From Sandaracinus amylolyticus (GTDB taxonomy: Bacteria > Myxococcota_A > Polyangia > Polyangiales > Sandaracinaceae), in contig NZ_CP011125.1 in assembly GCF_000737325.1 (NCBI RefSeq), positions 4,588,001 through 4,652,000 on the forward strand: 64,000 nt of DNA, read 5' to 3'. Positions 33,470-46,800 of this stretch are shown here, in pieces. The number at the start of each line of letters is the position of its first letter. Position 1 is the first letter of the stretch. Position numbers and translations under genes: made by a program. The notes beneath the pieces are model-generated. The model saw nothing but the letters and a program-made list of their open reading frames with translations. It did not search any database and was not told the DNA's origin.

Positions 33470-36213
33470 TCAGCCCTCGGCGGGGGCCCACCACGGGTTC
33501 TCCTCGGCCGGAGGAGGCGTGGGCTGGGCCGGCGGCGGAGGCGCCGCAGCGGGCGGCGTGGGCTGCGCAGGGGCCGCCGGAGGCGTCGGCGCCGCCTCGG
33601 GCGCCTGCGCGCGGCCACGACGGCCACGGGCACCGCGCTGCGGCGGCGGAGGAGGCGTCGGCTCGGCGGCGGGAGGCGCTTCGGGGCCTCCTCGGGGGCC
33701 GCTTCGTCGCCACCTTCTTCCGCGCCCGCTCCGCTCCACCACGCGCCGCTGCCGCCCGACGCGCCTGCGCCGCCGGTCGTCGTCGCGGTGTTCCCGCCGC
33801 CAGCGGTCGTCGTGCCGGCGACCGGCACCTGCGGGCCGGTGGGGGGAGGCGGCGTGGGCGCGACGGGCGCCGGACGGCGCTCCCACCACGCACGCGCGAC
33901 CGGCTCGGTGCTGGCCGGCGCGCTCGTCGACGCGCGACGCTGCCACCACGTCCACCACGGCGAGCCCGGCGGGATCGCGGCCATCTCGGACTGGGACGGC
34001 GCCGCCGTCTCCTCGCCCGCGCCGCCGCGCACGCGGATCACGAACGACGCGCGCATGCGGCGCTGGCGGAACCGAGGGAACTCGATCGCCGTGACGCGCT
34101 CCTGCATGCACTGCACGAGCTCCGGCGTGTTCGGCGCGACGCCGATCTCCTGCGCGTGACCGTCGTTGTTCAGGATGAACACGAGGCGCACCTGACCGAG
34201 GAGCGGGTTGCGCGCGATCTCGCCCGCGACGCACTCGCGCAGCGGGTCGACGTGCGCGGCGAACGTCTGGTCGATCTGCTCCTGCGTGAGCCGGCCGGGC
34301 AGCGCCGCCTCTTCCTGACGCGCCGCCTCCTGCGCCGCGCGCTCGGCCTCCTCGGCCTCCCGTCGCGCGAGCGCTTCCTGCTGCTGGCGCTCGGCCTCGA
34401 AGTACCCGCCGATCGACTCGCGCAGCGCGTTCACGGTGCGCGGCTCCGCGGCGAGCGCGGTCAGCATCTCGCGGCCCTCGGGGCCCCCGTGTCGGAACAC
34501 GCCCTCGGCGGCCGCCGCGAGCGCCTGCGAGTGCTCCGCGAACGTCGTGTCGGCGTGATAGAGCACGAGGAACTGGCGCAGCGCGGGCACGACCGACGCG
34601 TCGCCGAGCTCGACCACCGCGCGCACCACCGTCGGCAGGACCGCCGCGGGCGTCTCGTGGTCGTTCATCTGCTGCACGAGGCCGGGCACGGCCTGCGTCG
34701 CGCGCATCTCGAGGAGCGACGGAACGATCACCTCGAGCGGAGGCGCCTGCGTGTCCTCGAGGAAGTCGTAGCGGCGCGCGAGCGCCTCGACGAGATGCTC
34801 GCTGCCCGTGCGGCGCGCACGGAGCGCGTTGCCGATCGCCTGGCGCAGCGCGCCGGGCATCGACTGCTGCGCGTAGAGATCGAGCAGGTCGCGCGTGATC
34901 TCCGGCTCCTCCATCGCCGCGAGCTGCTGGATCGCGTACGCGCGCGCCGGCACCAGGCGGTTGTCGGGGTCGACCGCGATCGCGGCGAGGCTCGCGCGCA
35001 GCGAAGGCGCCTCACCCTCGGGCGCCGCGCCCGCCGTGAAGCCCGTGACGTCGAGCGAGACCGCTGCGAGCTGCAGCTCCGCGCCGCCGGCCCAGCGGTC
35101 GAGCCCGCTCTCGCGATCGAGCACGCGCATGCGGCCCTGCTCGCCGACGACGAAGAGCCCGTCCGCGGTCGCCTGCGCGCCGATGACGTCCTGCTCGAGG
35201 ATGCGCGCCCAGCGCATGTTCCCCTCGAGGTCGTACGCGAACGCGTAGCGGTAGTACACGAAGTAGACGGTGTCGCCGAGGATCGCGACCTCTTCGGGCG
35301 ACGCCGTCTGACCCGGCGTGAAGTAGAGCCGGATGCGGCCGCGCGCGCTGCGCGTCCCGGGCTTCGGGAGGAAGCCGTCGTCGAAGAGCTCGACCTCGCG
35401 CGCGACCTCGCCCTCGTGGAGGACGGGGAGCTCGGGGATCGGCAGCTCGCGGTGCGTCGACTCCGCGCGCTGACCGCTCACCGAGCGGTGCGTCATGCGG
35501 TAGACGCTGCGGTGCCCGTAGTAGATGCCCGTCGGGTCGTCGAAGGTCCACGCGAGGACGTCGTCGGTCGAGCGCAGACGCGCCAGCTCGGTGCCCGTCG
35601 TCTCGTCGAGGATCGCGAGGTTCTGGCGCTCCCAGGGCACCATCACCATGCCGCCCGACGCCGCGGGCTGACCGAACACGCCCTGCACCTCGTGGCGCCA
35701 GCGCTCCGCGCCGGTCTGCGCGTCCACCGCCGCGACGTGGCCGACGCGACGCGCGCCACCGAGCGCGCCGACGGTCGCCGCGTAGTAGATCGTGTCGCCG
35801 TCGCGCGTCGCGCCGACGTACGCGAGGTCCGCGAGGCGCTGCGTCCACCGCTGCGTGCCGGTGCGCAGATCGAGCGCGACGAGCTGCTGCCGATCGCTCA
35901 CCAGCACGACGTCGCCGAGGATCTCGGGGCGCGTCTGCGTGTCGATCGCCTGCGACCAGCGCTCGGTGCCGTCCGGCGCGAGCGCGACGACGCGGCGGCC
36001 CTCGCCGTGCGTCGACGCGACCACGAGCGGCTCGCCGAGCGCGTTCTCGGGGCGCTCGTGCGGGCGCGGCTCGGGCAGGCGCTCGAGCACCGCCGCGAAG
36101 TCCTCCGCCTGGTTGTCGGCGAACTGATGGCTGAACGCCGCCTGCGTGCCGCCACCGCAGCCCGAGAGCGCGGCGATCAGCGCGAGCATCGAGACCCGAC
36201 GCAGCGAGATCAC
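33470..36213 (-). CDS. Lipoprotein with PQQ-type propeller, HEAT-like region and TonB-like C-terminal domain (apparent frameshift)
   Basis: Start is a GTG (36211-36213) overlapping the stop of the gene upstream. A lipoprotein signal ends AALSGC. Residues about 50-400 are PQQ/WD-like propeller repeats (VVALAPDGTERWSQAI; LVALDLRTGTQRWTQRL; VAAVDAQTGAERWRHEV). About 420-620 are HEAT-like helices, then a Glu/Arg coiled coil. Next is a domain resembling energy-transducing AgmX/TonB C termini (GQVRLVFILNNDGHAQEIGV, FPRFRQRRMRASFVIRV). The tail is Pro-rich with repeated WW pairs. The frame shifts at CCCC (33683-33686): before it the frame reads APEEA, after it PEAPPAAEP in the -1 frame, ending NPWWAPAEG at 33470. 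Without a shift, translation continues into an Arg-rich tail antisense to the next gene. A base error or real -1 slippage is possible. Confidence 0.75.
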
Positions 36214-37178
36214 TGCGCACCTCCCGTCGTCGTCGAGGTGGCCGGCGCCCCGGGCCCACCGACCGTGGTGGTGCGCCGCGTGTCTCCGTCCACCGGGATG
36301 CGGCGCAGCGTGTCCTGCACCACCTGCCTGTAGCGGCTGCGATCGCGATCGCCGAGCCGCGTGAGCTCCTGCGCGAGGAACTCGCGCACCGTGCGGCCGG
36401 ACACCTCGCCGAGCCGGTTCACGATCTGCACCTTCACGTCCTCGTCGATGTCGGTGCGGCGCAGGAACTGCTCGTAGCCGCTGAGCATGACCGAGAGCGG
36501 CTGCTGCCCGAGGTGCTGCGAGAAGCGCTCGACGCTGCGCCCGTCGCCGAGCTTGCCGATCGCGACCGCGGCCTCGACCACGCCGCGATCGAACGCGCGG
36601 AAGAGCACGTCGACCGAGCCGCGCGATCCGATGTTGCCGAGCGCGAGCGCGACGGCCGCGCGCACGCTTCGATCGCTGTCGCGCAGACCCTGCTCGAGCA
36701 GCGTCGTGACGCGACGGTCCTCGATCGCCGCGATCGCCTGGTACGCGCGGCGGCGCGCGCCGACGCGGCGGTGGCGCGTGAACTCGGTGAGCACGTCGAG
36801 CGACGTCGGGTCCTCGAGGCCGCGCAGCGCCTCGAGCGCGCGATCCGTGATCGCGTCGGGCTGCCCCGAGCGGAGCAGATCGGCGAGCGGCGCGACCACC
36901 TCGCGGCGATCGATGACGCTCAGCAGGTCGATCGCTTCGCGCACCTCGTCGGGGTTCGTGCTCTGCAGCCGCGGGACGATCGTGCCGAGGTCGGCGATCG
37001 TCGGCGCGGGTGCGATGGGGCCTTCGGCGGTGCCTTCGCTCGGCTGCGCGGACTGCGCGGCGCGACGCTGGCCGCGCTGTCGGGGCTGCTGCGCGGAAGC
37101 GCGATCGGGCGAGGCGATCACCGCCGAGAAGCCCAGCGTGGCCGCCAGCAGCACGGCCAGGAACGTCTGGATGCGCAT
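36210..37178 (-). CDS. Exported HEAT-repeat protein
   Basis: The 322-aa protein has a signal peptide (FLAVLLAATLGFSAVIA, then SPDRASAQ) and a Gln/Arg-rich linker. HEAT-like helical repeats run from about residue 60 to 290: ADLLRSGQPDAITDRALEALRGL, TTLLEQGLRDSDRSVRAAVALALGNIG and EAAVAIGKLGDGRSVERF are examples. The C terminus is Thr/Gly-rich. HEAT arrays bind other proteins and probably act here in the periplasm. It is translationally coupled to the propeller lipoprotein by a 4-bp overlap (its stop, the neighbour's GTG), so the two probably form one envelope complex. Confidence 0.8.
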   Translation of the reverse strand: MRIQTFLAVLLAATLGFSAVIASPDRASAQQPRQRGQRRAAQSAQPSEGTAEGPIAPAPTIADLGTIVPRLQSTNPDEVREAIDLLSVIDRREVVAPLADLLRSGQPDAITDRALEALRGLEDPTSLDVLTEFTRHRRVGARRRAYQAIAAIEDRRVTTLLEQGLRDSDRSVRAAVALALGNIGSRGSVDVLFRAFDRGVVEAAVAIGKLGDGRSVERFSQHLGQQPLSVMLSGYEQFLRRTDIDEDVKVQIVNRLGEVSGRTVREFLAQELTRLGDRDRSRYRQVVQDTLRRIPVDGDTRRTTTVGGPGAPATSTTTGGAQ

Positions 37179-37394
37179 TCTGAAACCTTCGAATTACGCG
37201 AGCTTTTCGGCCCGCAACACGCTCGGGGCCGGCATCTTGCCGTCATCGGAAGGAGCGATCAACCGAGAGATCCCTTGGGAACTCACGGGTCCCCTCGTCA
37301 CCAAGTGTCCAGGTCGGGCCCGGATCGGCTCACCGGACCGGTGGGACGGTGCTGCCGAGCGGAATGCAGCGTGCTACCTCGCGCCCCGCCAGCC
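37179..37394. other. Divergent intergenic region, no gene seen
   Basis: This 216-bp spacer between the HEAT gene (minus) and the 910-aa gene (plus) must hold two promoters. I see no convincing -35/-10 pair. Confidence 0.4.
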
Positions 37395-40127
37395 ATGTCG
37401 TCGACGAGCTCTCGCAGCGCGCACGCGGCCTTCCGCGCCCGCGAGTCCGCGCCCTCCGAGCCGGCCGGCGCGCCCACCCCGCGACGTCCCTTCGCCCGCT
37501 GGATGCGCCCCCGCCGCCGCCTGCTCGGCGCGCTGCTGCTCGCTCTCGTGGTGCTCGCCGGCGTCCGCTACGCGATCTCGGGGGCGAGCTCGGGCTCGCC
37601 CGAGGCCTCGCTCGCGACGGTGCTCGCGCGCGACGGGCTCCGCGTCGATCCGGACACGGTGCTGTGGCTCGCAGAGGACGACGGGCCGTGGGCGCTCCGC
37701 CCCGCGCTCTTCCTCGCGCACGCCGAGGGCGAGCTCGACGACGTCTGGTACGCGGAGGTGCGCCCCGGTCGCGGCGGTGCGGTGCTCGACGTCACGTCGG
37801 TCGCGAACCTCACGAAGAGCGCGAGCTCCGCGGAAGAGCGCCTCTCGCGCGCCGGCGATCACGCGGTCTTCCTCTCGCGCACCGGCGATCAGATCGACGC
37901 GCTCACGGTGCTCGATCTGCGCGGCGAGGACCCTGAGGCGACGGCCTCGTTCACCGCCGTGCAGCGCGTGCAGCACGCGATCTCGAACCTGCAGGAGACG
38001 GGACGCACCGCGGGGTTCGGTCGCGTGCGCTACCAGCGCCACGAGACGGGCTCGGACGCCGATCTGCGCGCCGACGCGACGCACGTCGCGCTCATCGAGG
38101 GCGAGCACACGGTGATGGAGCTCGAGCTCGCCACGCTCGCGCTGCGCGAAGGCGCGGAGCGCGTCGACGTGCAGGAGCACGTGCCGGGTCAGCCGGGCGG
38201 GATCACGTGGGTCGTCGACACCGTGCGCAACCTGTCGTTCGTCGGCCCCGAGCCGATCGAGTGGCTCGAGAACCGCGTCTTCGCGGTGCAGGACTGGTGG
38301 GATCGCACGCGCTACGCGCTGCTCGGCGGCGAGGACACGCAGGAAGCGGTCGCGGCCGAGCTCGGCGTGACGCGCGAGGACGTGCAGGCGCAGATGAGCG
38401 AGGAGCGGCGCGCGCTGCTCACGGCCGCCGAGGCCGAGCTCGGCTGGCCGCCGCCCGCGATGCAGCCGGTGATCACGGATGATCCCGTCGCGGGCGAGGG
38501 CGAGTGGATCCCCGTCATCGACGATCCGTTCGTCAATCAGTACCCGGGTGCGCCGCCCGCGTTCGTGCAGGGCTTCGTGCGGCCCGACGTCGAGCGCCCG
38601 TACGTGCGCGTCTACGTCACGATGTGGGATCCGCGGCAGGTGCAGCTCCGCGTCGTGCCCGGCACGCGCGAGCCGCAGAGCGCGACGGGCGAGGTCGGTC
38701 AGGGCCGCATCCCGCGCGACGAGCGCACGGTCCGCACGCTCGTCGCCGCGTTCAACGGCGGCTTCCAGGCGATGCACGGCGAGTTCGGCATGATGGCCGA
38801 GCGCCGCGTCTATCTCCCGCCGAAGCCGTGGGCCGCGACCGTCGCAGTGTTCGACGACGGAACGGTCGGCATGGGCAGCTGGCCGGCACCGAGCTGGCGC
38901 GGTCAGTACTTCGACGAGAACCTCGCGAACCGGCAGATCCCCGAGGGGATGATCGAGATGCGCCAGAACCTCACCACGATGGTCGAGGACGGCGTGTGGA
39001 ACCCGTGGGAGCGCTGGTGGTGGGGCGCGGCTCCGCAGGAGAGCGAGGAGCAGACCTTCACGTATCGCAGCGGGCTCTGCCTCACGCAGGAGGGCTTCCT
39101 CGCGTTCTTCTGGGGCAGCTCGCTGGGGCCCGAGGCGCTCGGCCAGGCGATGGTCTCGGCGCGCTGCGCGCGCGCGATGCACCTCGACATGAACAGCGGG
39201 CACTGCGGGTTCGAGTTCTTCCGGCCGTACCGTCAGGGCGCGACCGGCGACGACGCGCCTCCGCCGGTGCAGCGCGTCCACGCGGAGTACGAGCACGACG
39301 GCGAGCTCCCGCAGTCGCCCGGCTGGCGCGTGCGCGGGCGCAAGGCCGTGCGCTCGATGGCGATGCGATTCCCGCGCTACCTCGCGCGCGATCCGCGTGA
39401 CTTCTTCTATCTCACGCTGCGCCCGACGTTGCCGGGACCGGCGCTCGCGGGCGCGACGGAGAGCGAAGGGCGCTTCTCGAGCACGGGCCTTCCGCACGCC
39501 GGTTGGCCGTACGCGTTCGCGCGCACGCGCAGCGCCGAGACGTGGATCGTGCGCATCGATCCGCGCCGCGCGGTGCCGGCGCCGCTCCATCGCGCGGTGG
39601 GCGAGGACGCGCCGCGCCTGCTCGGCGGCTTCACCGGCGCGAGCTCGGGCGCGATCTCGCTCTACGCGACCCGCGCGTCGATCGGCCACGAGATCGCGAT
39701 CGGGCGCGCAGGGCCCGACGATCTCGTGCTGCTCTCCGGCGCGCCGCTCGCCGACGGTGCGGCTGCGGCCGTGGGCGTCGATCGCGACGGCTTCCTCGTC
39801 TACGCCGAGGGCGGCGACGTGCGCGCCGCGCTGACGCGCGCCGGCGTGACCGACGCGATCGCGCTCGGCGACGACGTCCGCCTCGCGCTCGCGGGGGAGG
39901 GCGGGGCCGCCGCGCCCGACGGAGAGACCGCGCGCGATCTGTCCGCCGAGCCCGCGCTCGCGCTCTATGCCGCGCAGCGCGCCGCGGCCGAGGTGATCTT
40001 CCCGGACAACGCGCCGATGCCCTATTCGCGCTGGGGATACTTGCAGGGACAACGGGTCCGCTACTTCCCCGACCATCCTCCGCGCTTCAGCCGCGAGGCC
40101 GAGGGCGAGGAAACCTCGCCGCAATAA
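37395..40127 (+). CDS. Membrane-anchored protein with phosphodiester-glycosidase-like domain
   Basis: The frame is open far upstream, but the ATG at 37395 begins the protein-like part. The 910-aa product has an Arg/Pro-rich cytoplasmic N terminus and one transmembrane helix at about residues 48-62 (LLGALLLALVVLAGV). A region of about 350 residues of unknown fold follows. From about 410 the domain contains RPYVRVYVTMWDPRQVQLRVVPGT and FNGGFQAMHGEFGMM (about 453-467). This is the FNGGF-type signature of NAGPA-like phosphodiester glycosidases (PF09992); GSWPAP and CARAMHLDMNSG also fit. It may cleave a glycosyl phosphodiester in the envelope. The last 300 residues are unassigned. Two Trp-rich segments are notable. 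Confidence 0.75.
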   Translation: MSSTSSRSAHAAFRARESAPSEPAGAPTPRRPFARWMRPRRRLLGALLLALVVLAGVRYAISGASSGSPEASLATVLARDGLRVDPDTVLWLAEDDGPWALRPALFLAHAEGELDDVWYAEVRPGRGGAVLDVTSVANLTKSASSAEERLSRAGDHAVFLSRTGDQIDALTVLDLRGEDPEATASFTAVQRVQHAISNLQETGRTAGFGRVRYQRHETGSDADLRADATHVALIEGEHTVMELELATLALREGAERVDVQEHVPGQPGGITWVVDTVRNLSFVGPEPIEWLENRVFAVQDWWDRTRYALLGGEDTQEAVAAELGVTREDVQAQMSEERRALLTAAEAELGWPPPAMQPVITDDPVAGEGEWIPVIDDPFVNQYPGAPPAFVQGFVRPDVERPYVRVYVTMWDPRQVQLRVVPGTREPQSATGEVGQGRIPRDERTVRTLVAAFNGGFQAMHGEFGMMAERRVYLPPKPWAATVAVFDDGTVGMGSWPAPSWRGQYFDENLANRQIPEGMIEMRQNLTTMVEDGVWNPWERWWWGAAPQESEEQTFTYRSGLCLTQEGFLAFFWGSSLGPEALGQAMVSARCARAMHLDMNSGHCGFEFFRPYRQGATGDDAPPPVQRVHAEYEHDGELPQSPGWRVRGRKAVRSMAMRFPRYLARDPRDFFYLTLRPTLPGPALAGATESEGRFSSTGLPHAGWPYAFARTRSAETWIVRIDPRRAVPAPLHRAVGEDAPRLLGGFTGASSGAISLYATRASIGHEIAIGRAGPDDLVLLSGAPLADGAAAAVGVDRDGFLVYAEGGDVRAALTRAGVTDAIALGDDVRLALAGEGGAAAPDGETARDLSAEPALALYAAQRAAAEVIFPDNAPMPYSRWGYLQGQRVRYFPDHPPRFSREAEGEETSPQ

Positions 40128-40231
40128 TCGCGTCTCGAACCGGAGCCAAAGGGCGCGCCCGCTCGGTGGTCCGACGTCACAGGCCGTGAGGTCCCTCTCG
40201 GACTCATGAGCCGATGACGGGGGACCCACCG

Positions 40232-40261
40232 TTGATTTGCGCTGCGCAGGACCAGTACTAT
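40232..40261 (+). promoter_or_regulatory. Probable sigma-70-type promoter of the PEGA kinase gene
   Basis: TTGATT (40232-40237) and TACTAT (40256-40261) are separated by 18 nt. This is a rare AT-rich pair in this sequence; transcription would start near 40268, about 80 nt before the ATG. Confidence 0.5.
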
Positions 40262-40350
40262 GGGCCGCCTTTCCCGAGAGTTCCCGGGGGTGCGGCTCGC
40301 GTCGAGGTCGTCACCTACTCCGGGCGCCGCAGGCGGGGATCGAGACTGCG

Positions 40351-43191
<2,841 letters not shown>

Positions 43192-43243
43192 GGAGACGGA
43201 GCCCGCGTGCACTTCGCGCCGGCTCCGCTCATGATCGCGGCCG

Positions 43244-43819
43244 ATGCGGGCCCGCAACCCCAGCGGCGAACGACGACGACGAGCGCGTGAGGGCGCCACG
43301 TTCCTGCAGGTCGCGGCGGTCGTCGCGGTCGTCGGCTCCCTGCTCGCCGCGTTCGTGCCGACGTACGTTCGGCAGCTGCGCCTCAGCAAGATCTCCGAGG
43401 CATCGGAGCACCTGGCCCTGATGCACATGCGCGCTGCGGCGTACTTCGCCGCGGAGCACGACACGGAGCGCGGCCCCGCGCGGCACTGCCTGCCTCCGGC
43501 CGCAGGTCCGACGCCCGCGACGCCGAGTGTGGAGCCGGTCGAGGTCGCGTGGGACGGCTCGACGCTCGACGCCGCGACTTGGACCGCGCTCGGCTTCGCT
43601 CCCGAGCGACCGGTGCGATTCAGCTACGCGTTCGAGCCGGCGACGGACGGATGCGGTCTGCGCAGCGCAGAGGGCACGTACTTGGTCACGTTCCGCGCGA
43701 ACGGCGATCTCGACGGCGACGGGGTTCGCTCCGTGTTCGAGCGTCGCGCCGCCGCGGATCCGCAGACTGGCGAGCTCGTCCCGATCGGCATCCTGTACGT
43801 GCGCGATCGCGTCGAGTGA
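43244..43819 (+). CDS. Atypical type IV pilin-like protein with Gln at position 5
   Basis: The 191-aa product begins with a short basic leader (RNPSGERRRRAREG). A hydrophobic helix follows (ATFLQVAAVVAVVGSLLAAFVP) that aligns with the pilin helix GFTLIELM, but with ATFLQ instead of FTLIE, so Gln replaces the invariant Glu5. The next segment, YVRQLRLSKISEASEHLALM, matches the alpha-1 extension of the major pilin at 48107 ([14 protein letters not shown]). The globular part has two Cys (RHCLPPAAG and DGCGLRSAEG), a GDLDGDGVRSVFE loop shared with the other pilins, and the C terminus GILYVRDRVE. It is followed 42 bp later by the SpeE-like membrane gene. Confidence 0.78.
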   Translation: MRARNPSGERRRRAREGATFLQVAAVVAVVGSLLAAFVPTYVRQLRLSKISEASEHLALMHMRAAAYFAAEHDTERGPARHCLPPAAGPTPATPSVEPVEVAWDGSTLDAATWTALGFAPERPVRFSYAFEPATDGCGLRSAEGTYLVTFRANGDLDGDGVRSVFERRAAADPQTGELVPIGILYVRDRVE

Positions 43820-43861
43820 AGCGTCGCGCCGGCTGCCGCGCATCCGATACCATCCGCGGCG

Positions 43862-46800
43862 ATGCGAACGAACACGCTCCCGCTGTACGGAGCTCTGCTC
43901 TGCTCCGGCGCGGCTGCGCTTCTGTACGAGTCGGCTTGGACGCGGATGCTCCATCGCGTCTTCGGCGTCAGTGACCTCGCCGTCGCGACCGTCCTCGCCT
44001 GCTTCTTCCTCGGGCTCGGCGTCGGCAGCGCGCTCGCGAGCCGGATCGCGGGGCGGCTCGCTCGACCCGCGGTCGCGTACGCGGCGCTCGAGGTCGCTGT
44101 CGCGGCGTACGCCCTCGCGTCCGTTCCGCTGATGCCGAGGCTGCACGACGCGTACGCGGGCCTCGGCGGGTCGCTCTCGTTCGAGATGATCTCGCTCGTG
44201 CGCTTCTCGCTCGCGTCCGCCGCGCTGCTTCCGCCGACGATCGCGATGGGCGCGACGCTCCCGGTGCTCGCCCGATTGATGCCGCAGCAGGCTTGGTCGG
44301 GGAGCGTGACGGCGCTGTACACGGCCAACACGCTGGGCGCCGTGTCGGGCGCAGCGCTCGGCGGCTTCTGGCTGATCCCACAGCTCGGCACGCGCGCGTC
44401 GGTGATCGCGGCCGCGGTGCTCGGGATCGCGGCCGCCGCGATCGCGATGCTGTGGATGCGTCGCGACGTGCCTCGTTCGGAGAGCGATGCGGGCGCGTCG
44501 GCGAAGGTGAACACGGGTCGCAGCGCGAAGCTCGGGATCGAGCTCGTGCTCACGACGCTGTCCGGCGCGATCGCGCTGGGCAGCGAGGTCGTGTGGACGC
44601 GCGTCCTCCGCATCATCGTGCACGGCACGACCGGCGCGTTCGCCGCGATGCTCGTGAACTACCTCCTCGGCATCGCGATCGGCGCGCTGCTCGCACGACG
44701 CATCGTCGCTCGCGTGCGTGCGGGCGTCGCATTCGGAGTGCTCCAGAGCCTCGCGATCCTCGTCACTGCGCTCGCCGTCATCACGGTGCCGCAGCTTCCG
44801 CGCGTGATCCCGCTCGCGCGCGGCGAGCTGGACATCGTGCCGCACGAGACCTGGGTCCTCCTCCTCGCGTCCGCGTCGATCCTCTTCCCGCTCGCGATCG
44901 TGACTGGCACCGGGCTCCCGCTCACGTGGGCGATGGCCGCGGAGCGGACCACCGACTCCGCGGGCGCGAGCGGTCGGCTCCTGGCCGCGAACACGATCGG
45001 TGGCCTCGTCGGTGCGCTCGCGACCGGGTTCTTCCTCGTCCCGACGATCGGCGTCGAGGCGACGCTCTTCACGATCGCTACGTTCTCGGCGCTCGCGAGC
45101 GCGATCGCGCTGCGCTCGTCCGTCGACGGCAGCGTGCTCGCCCGCGTCGGCGCGATGACCGGCCCGTTCGTGCTCCTCGCGCTCGTCCTCGCGGCGCGCC
45201 CCACGTTGTCGCTGCCGTACCTCCTCGGCGCTGCGCAGCAGCCACTGCAGGCCATGATCGCTGGACCGAGCGAGTCGTGGCGCGACGAGCTCGTGTTCCT
45301 CCGCGAGGGCCGGAACACGACGGTGACCGTCCGCCGGACGCGTACCGGGCTGGCGCTCTACAACGACGGTCGACCGGAGTCGGGCTTCAGCGCTGGCGAT
45401 CCTGGGTTCGGTCACGAGCTCGTCCTGCTCGGGGCGCTCCCTGGCCTGTTCGCGGAGCAGCGCGAGCGCGTACTCATCGTCGGCATCGGCGCGGGCCACA
45501 CGACGACGATGGCGCTCGCGTGTGGGTTCGAGCACGTCGAGGCAGTGGAGCTCGAGCAGGCAGTCGTCGATGCCGCGCGCTTGCTCCACGACGCACGCGG
45601 CAGACCGTTCCCGGTCGACGATCCGCGCGTCACGCTGCACATCGACGACGCGCGGAACCGGATCGCGCTCGCGCCGAGCGGATCGCTGGACGCCGTGATC
45701 TCGCAGCCGTCGCACCCGTGGCTCGCCGGATCGAGCGCGCTCTACACGACCGAGTTCTTCGAAGAGGTCGCGCGCGCGCTGCATCCGGGCGGCGCGTTCG
45801 CGCTGTGGCTCAACGTGTTCCGGATGGATGCGGCGAACCTGCGGAGCGTGCTCGGAACGCTGAGCGACGTGTTCCCGAACGTGCACGGATTCGTCGTCGA
45901 AGGATCGAGTCTGGTGCTCGTCGCCACGCGTTCCGATCTCGATTGGGACCGCAGCGCCGCGCGGATGCAGGAGCCGGCGTTGGCGGCGCTGCTGCGCGCT
46001 GCGGATCTCTCGTCGGTGCCGCGCCTCGGCGCGAAGTTGGAGCTGGACGCCGCGAGCGCTCGAGCCCTCGGACGCGATGCAGAGCGCATCCGAGACGACC
46101 GACCGCTCCTCGAATTCCGCCTCGCGCAGCTGAGCAACACGCGTCGTTTCGAGCTGCGCGATCTCGACGTCGCTCGTGCGCATGCGCCGTGGCTCGCGCC
46201 GGGAGCTTCGCTCGCCGCCTCGTCCGACGTCGCGCGCGTCACGAGCGAGCGCATCGGAACCGCGACGTCGCGTCCGCGCGCGCTGCGAGCGATCGCGGCA
46301 TCGCTCGAGTCGCTCGCGCTCTCTTCCGGAGACCGCGCGATGCTCGAAGGGCGACTCGCAGACGCGCGTGGTGACGTCGGAGGCGCGATCGCGGCGTACG
46401 AGCGAGCGGGCACGCCGGATGCGGAGGCGCTCCTCGACCGACTCCGGCTCGCCGAAGGCATGCACGAAGCCCTGCTCGATCGCGCGATCTCGCGCGCGGT
46501 CCAACCCACCGAGGGCAGGGCGATGCTCGAGTCCGCGCTCGCGATGCGCGACTTGGCGACGCTCCGCGTGACGCTCGCCATCGCGGACGGCATCGGGTAC
46601 CCGCCGGAGCGCGAGCTGCGCGACGCAGTGCGCGCGTACGTCGATCGTGGCTGTGACGGCATTCTCGAGGCGTCTGCCGTGACGCGCCTCGCCGCGACGA
46701 CGCCGGAGCTCGCGCGCACCGTCGCCGAGTGCGCCCAGCGAGCAGGCGCGAGCGCGCGCGCCGAGGCTTTCGCCGAGGAGGCCGTGCGTGCGAGGTGGCG

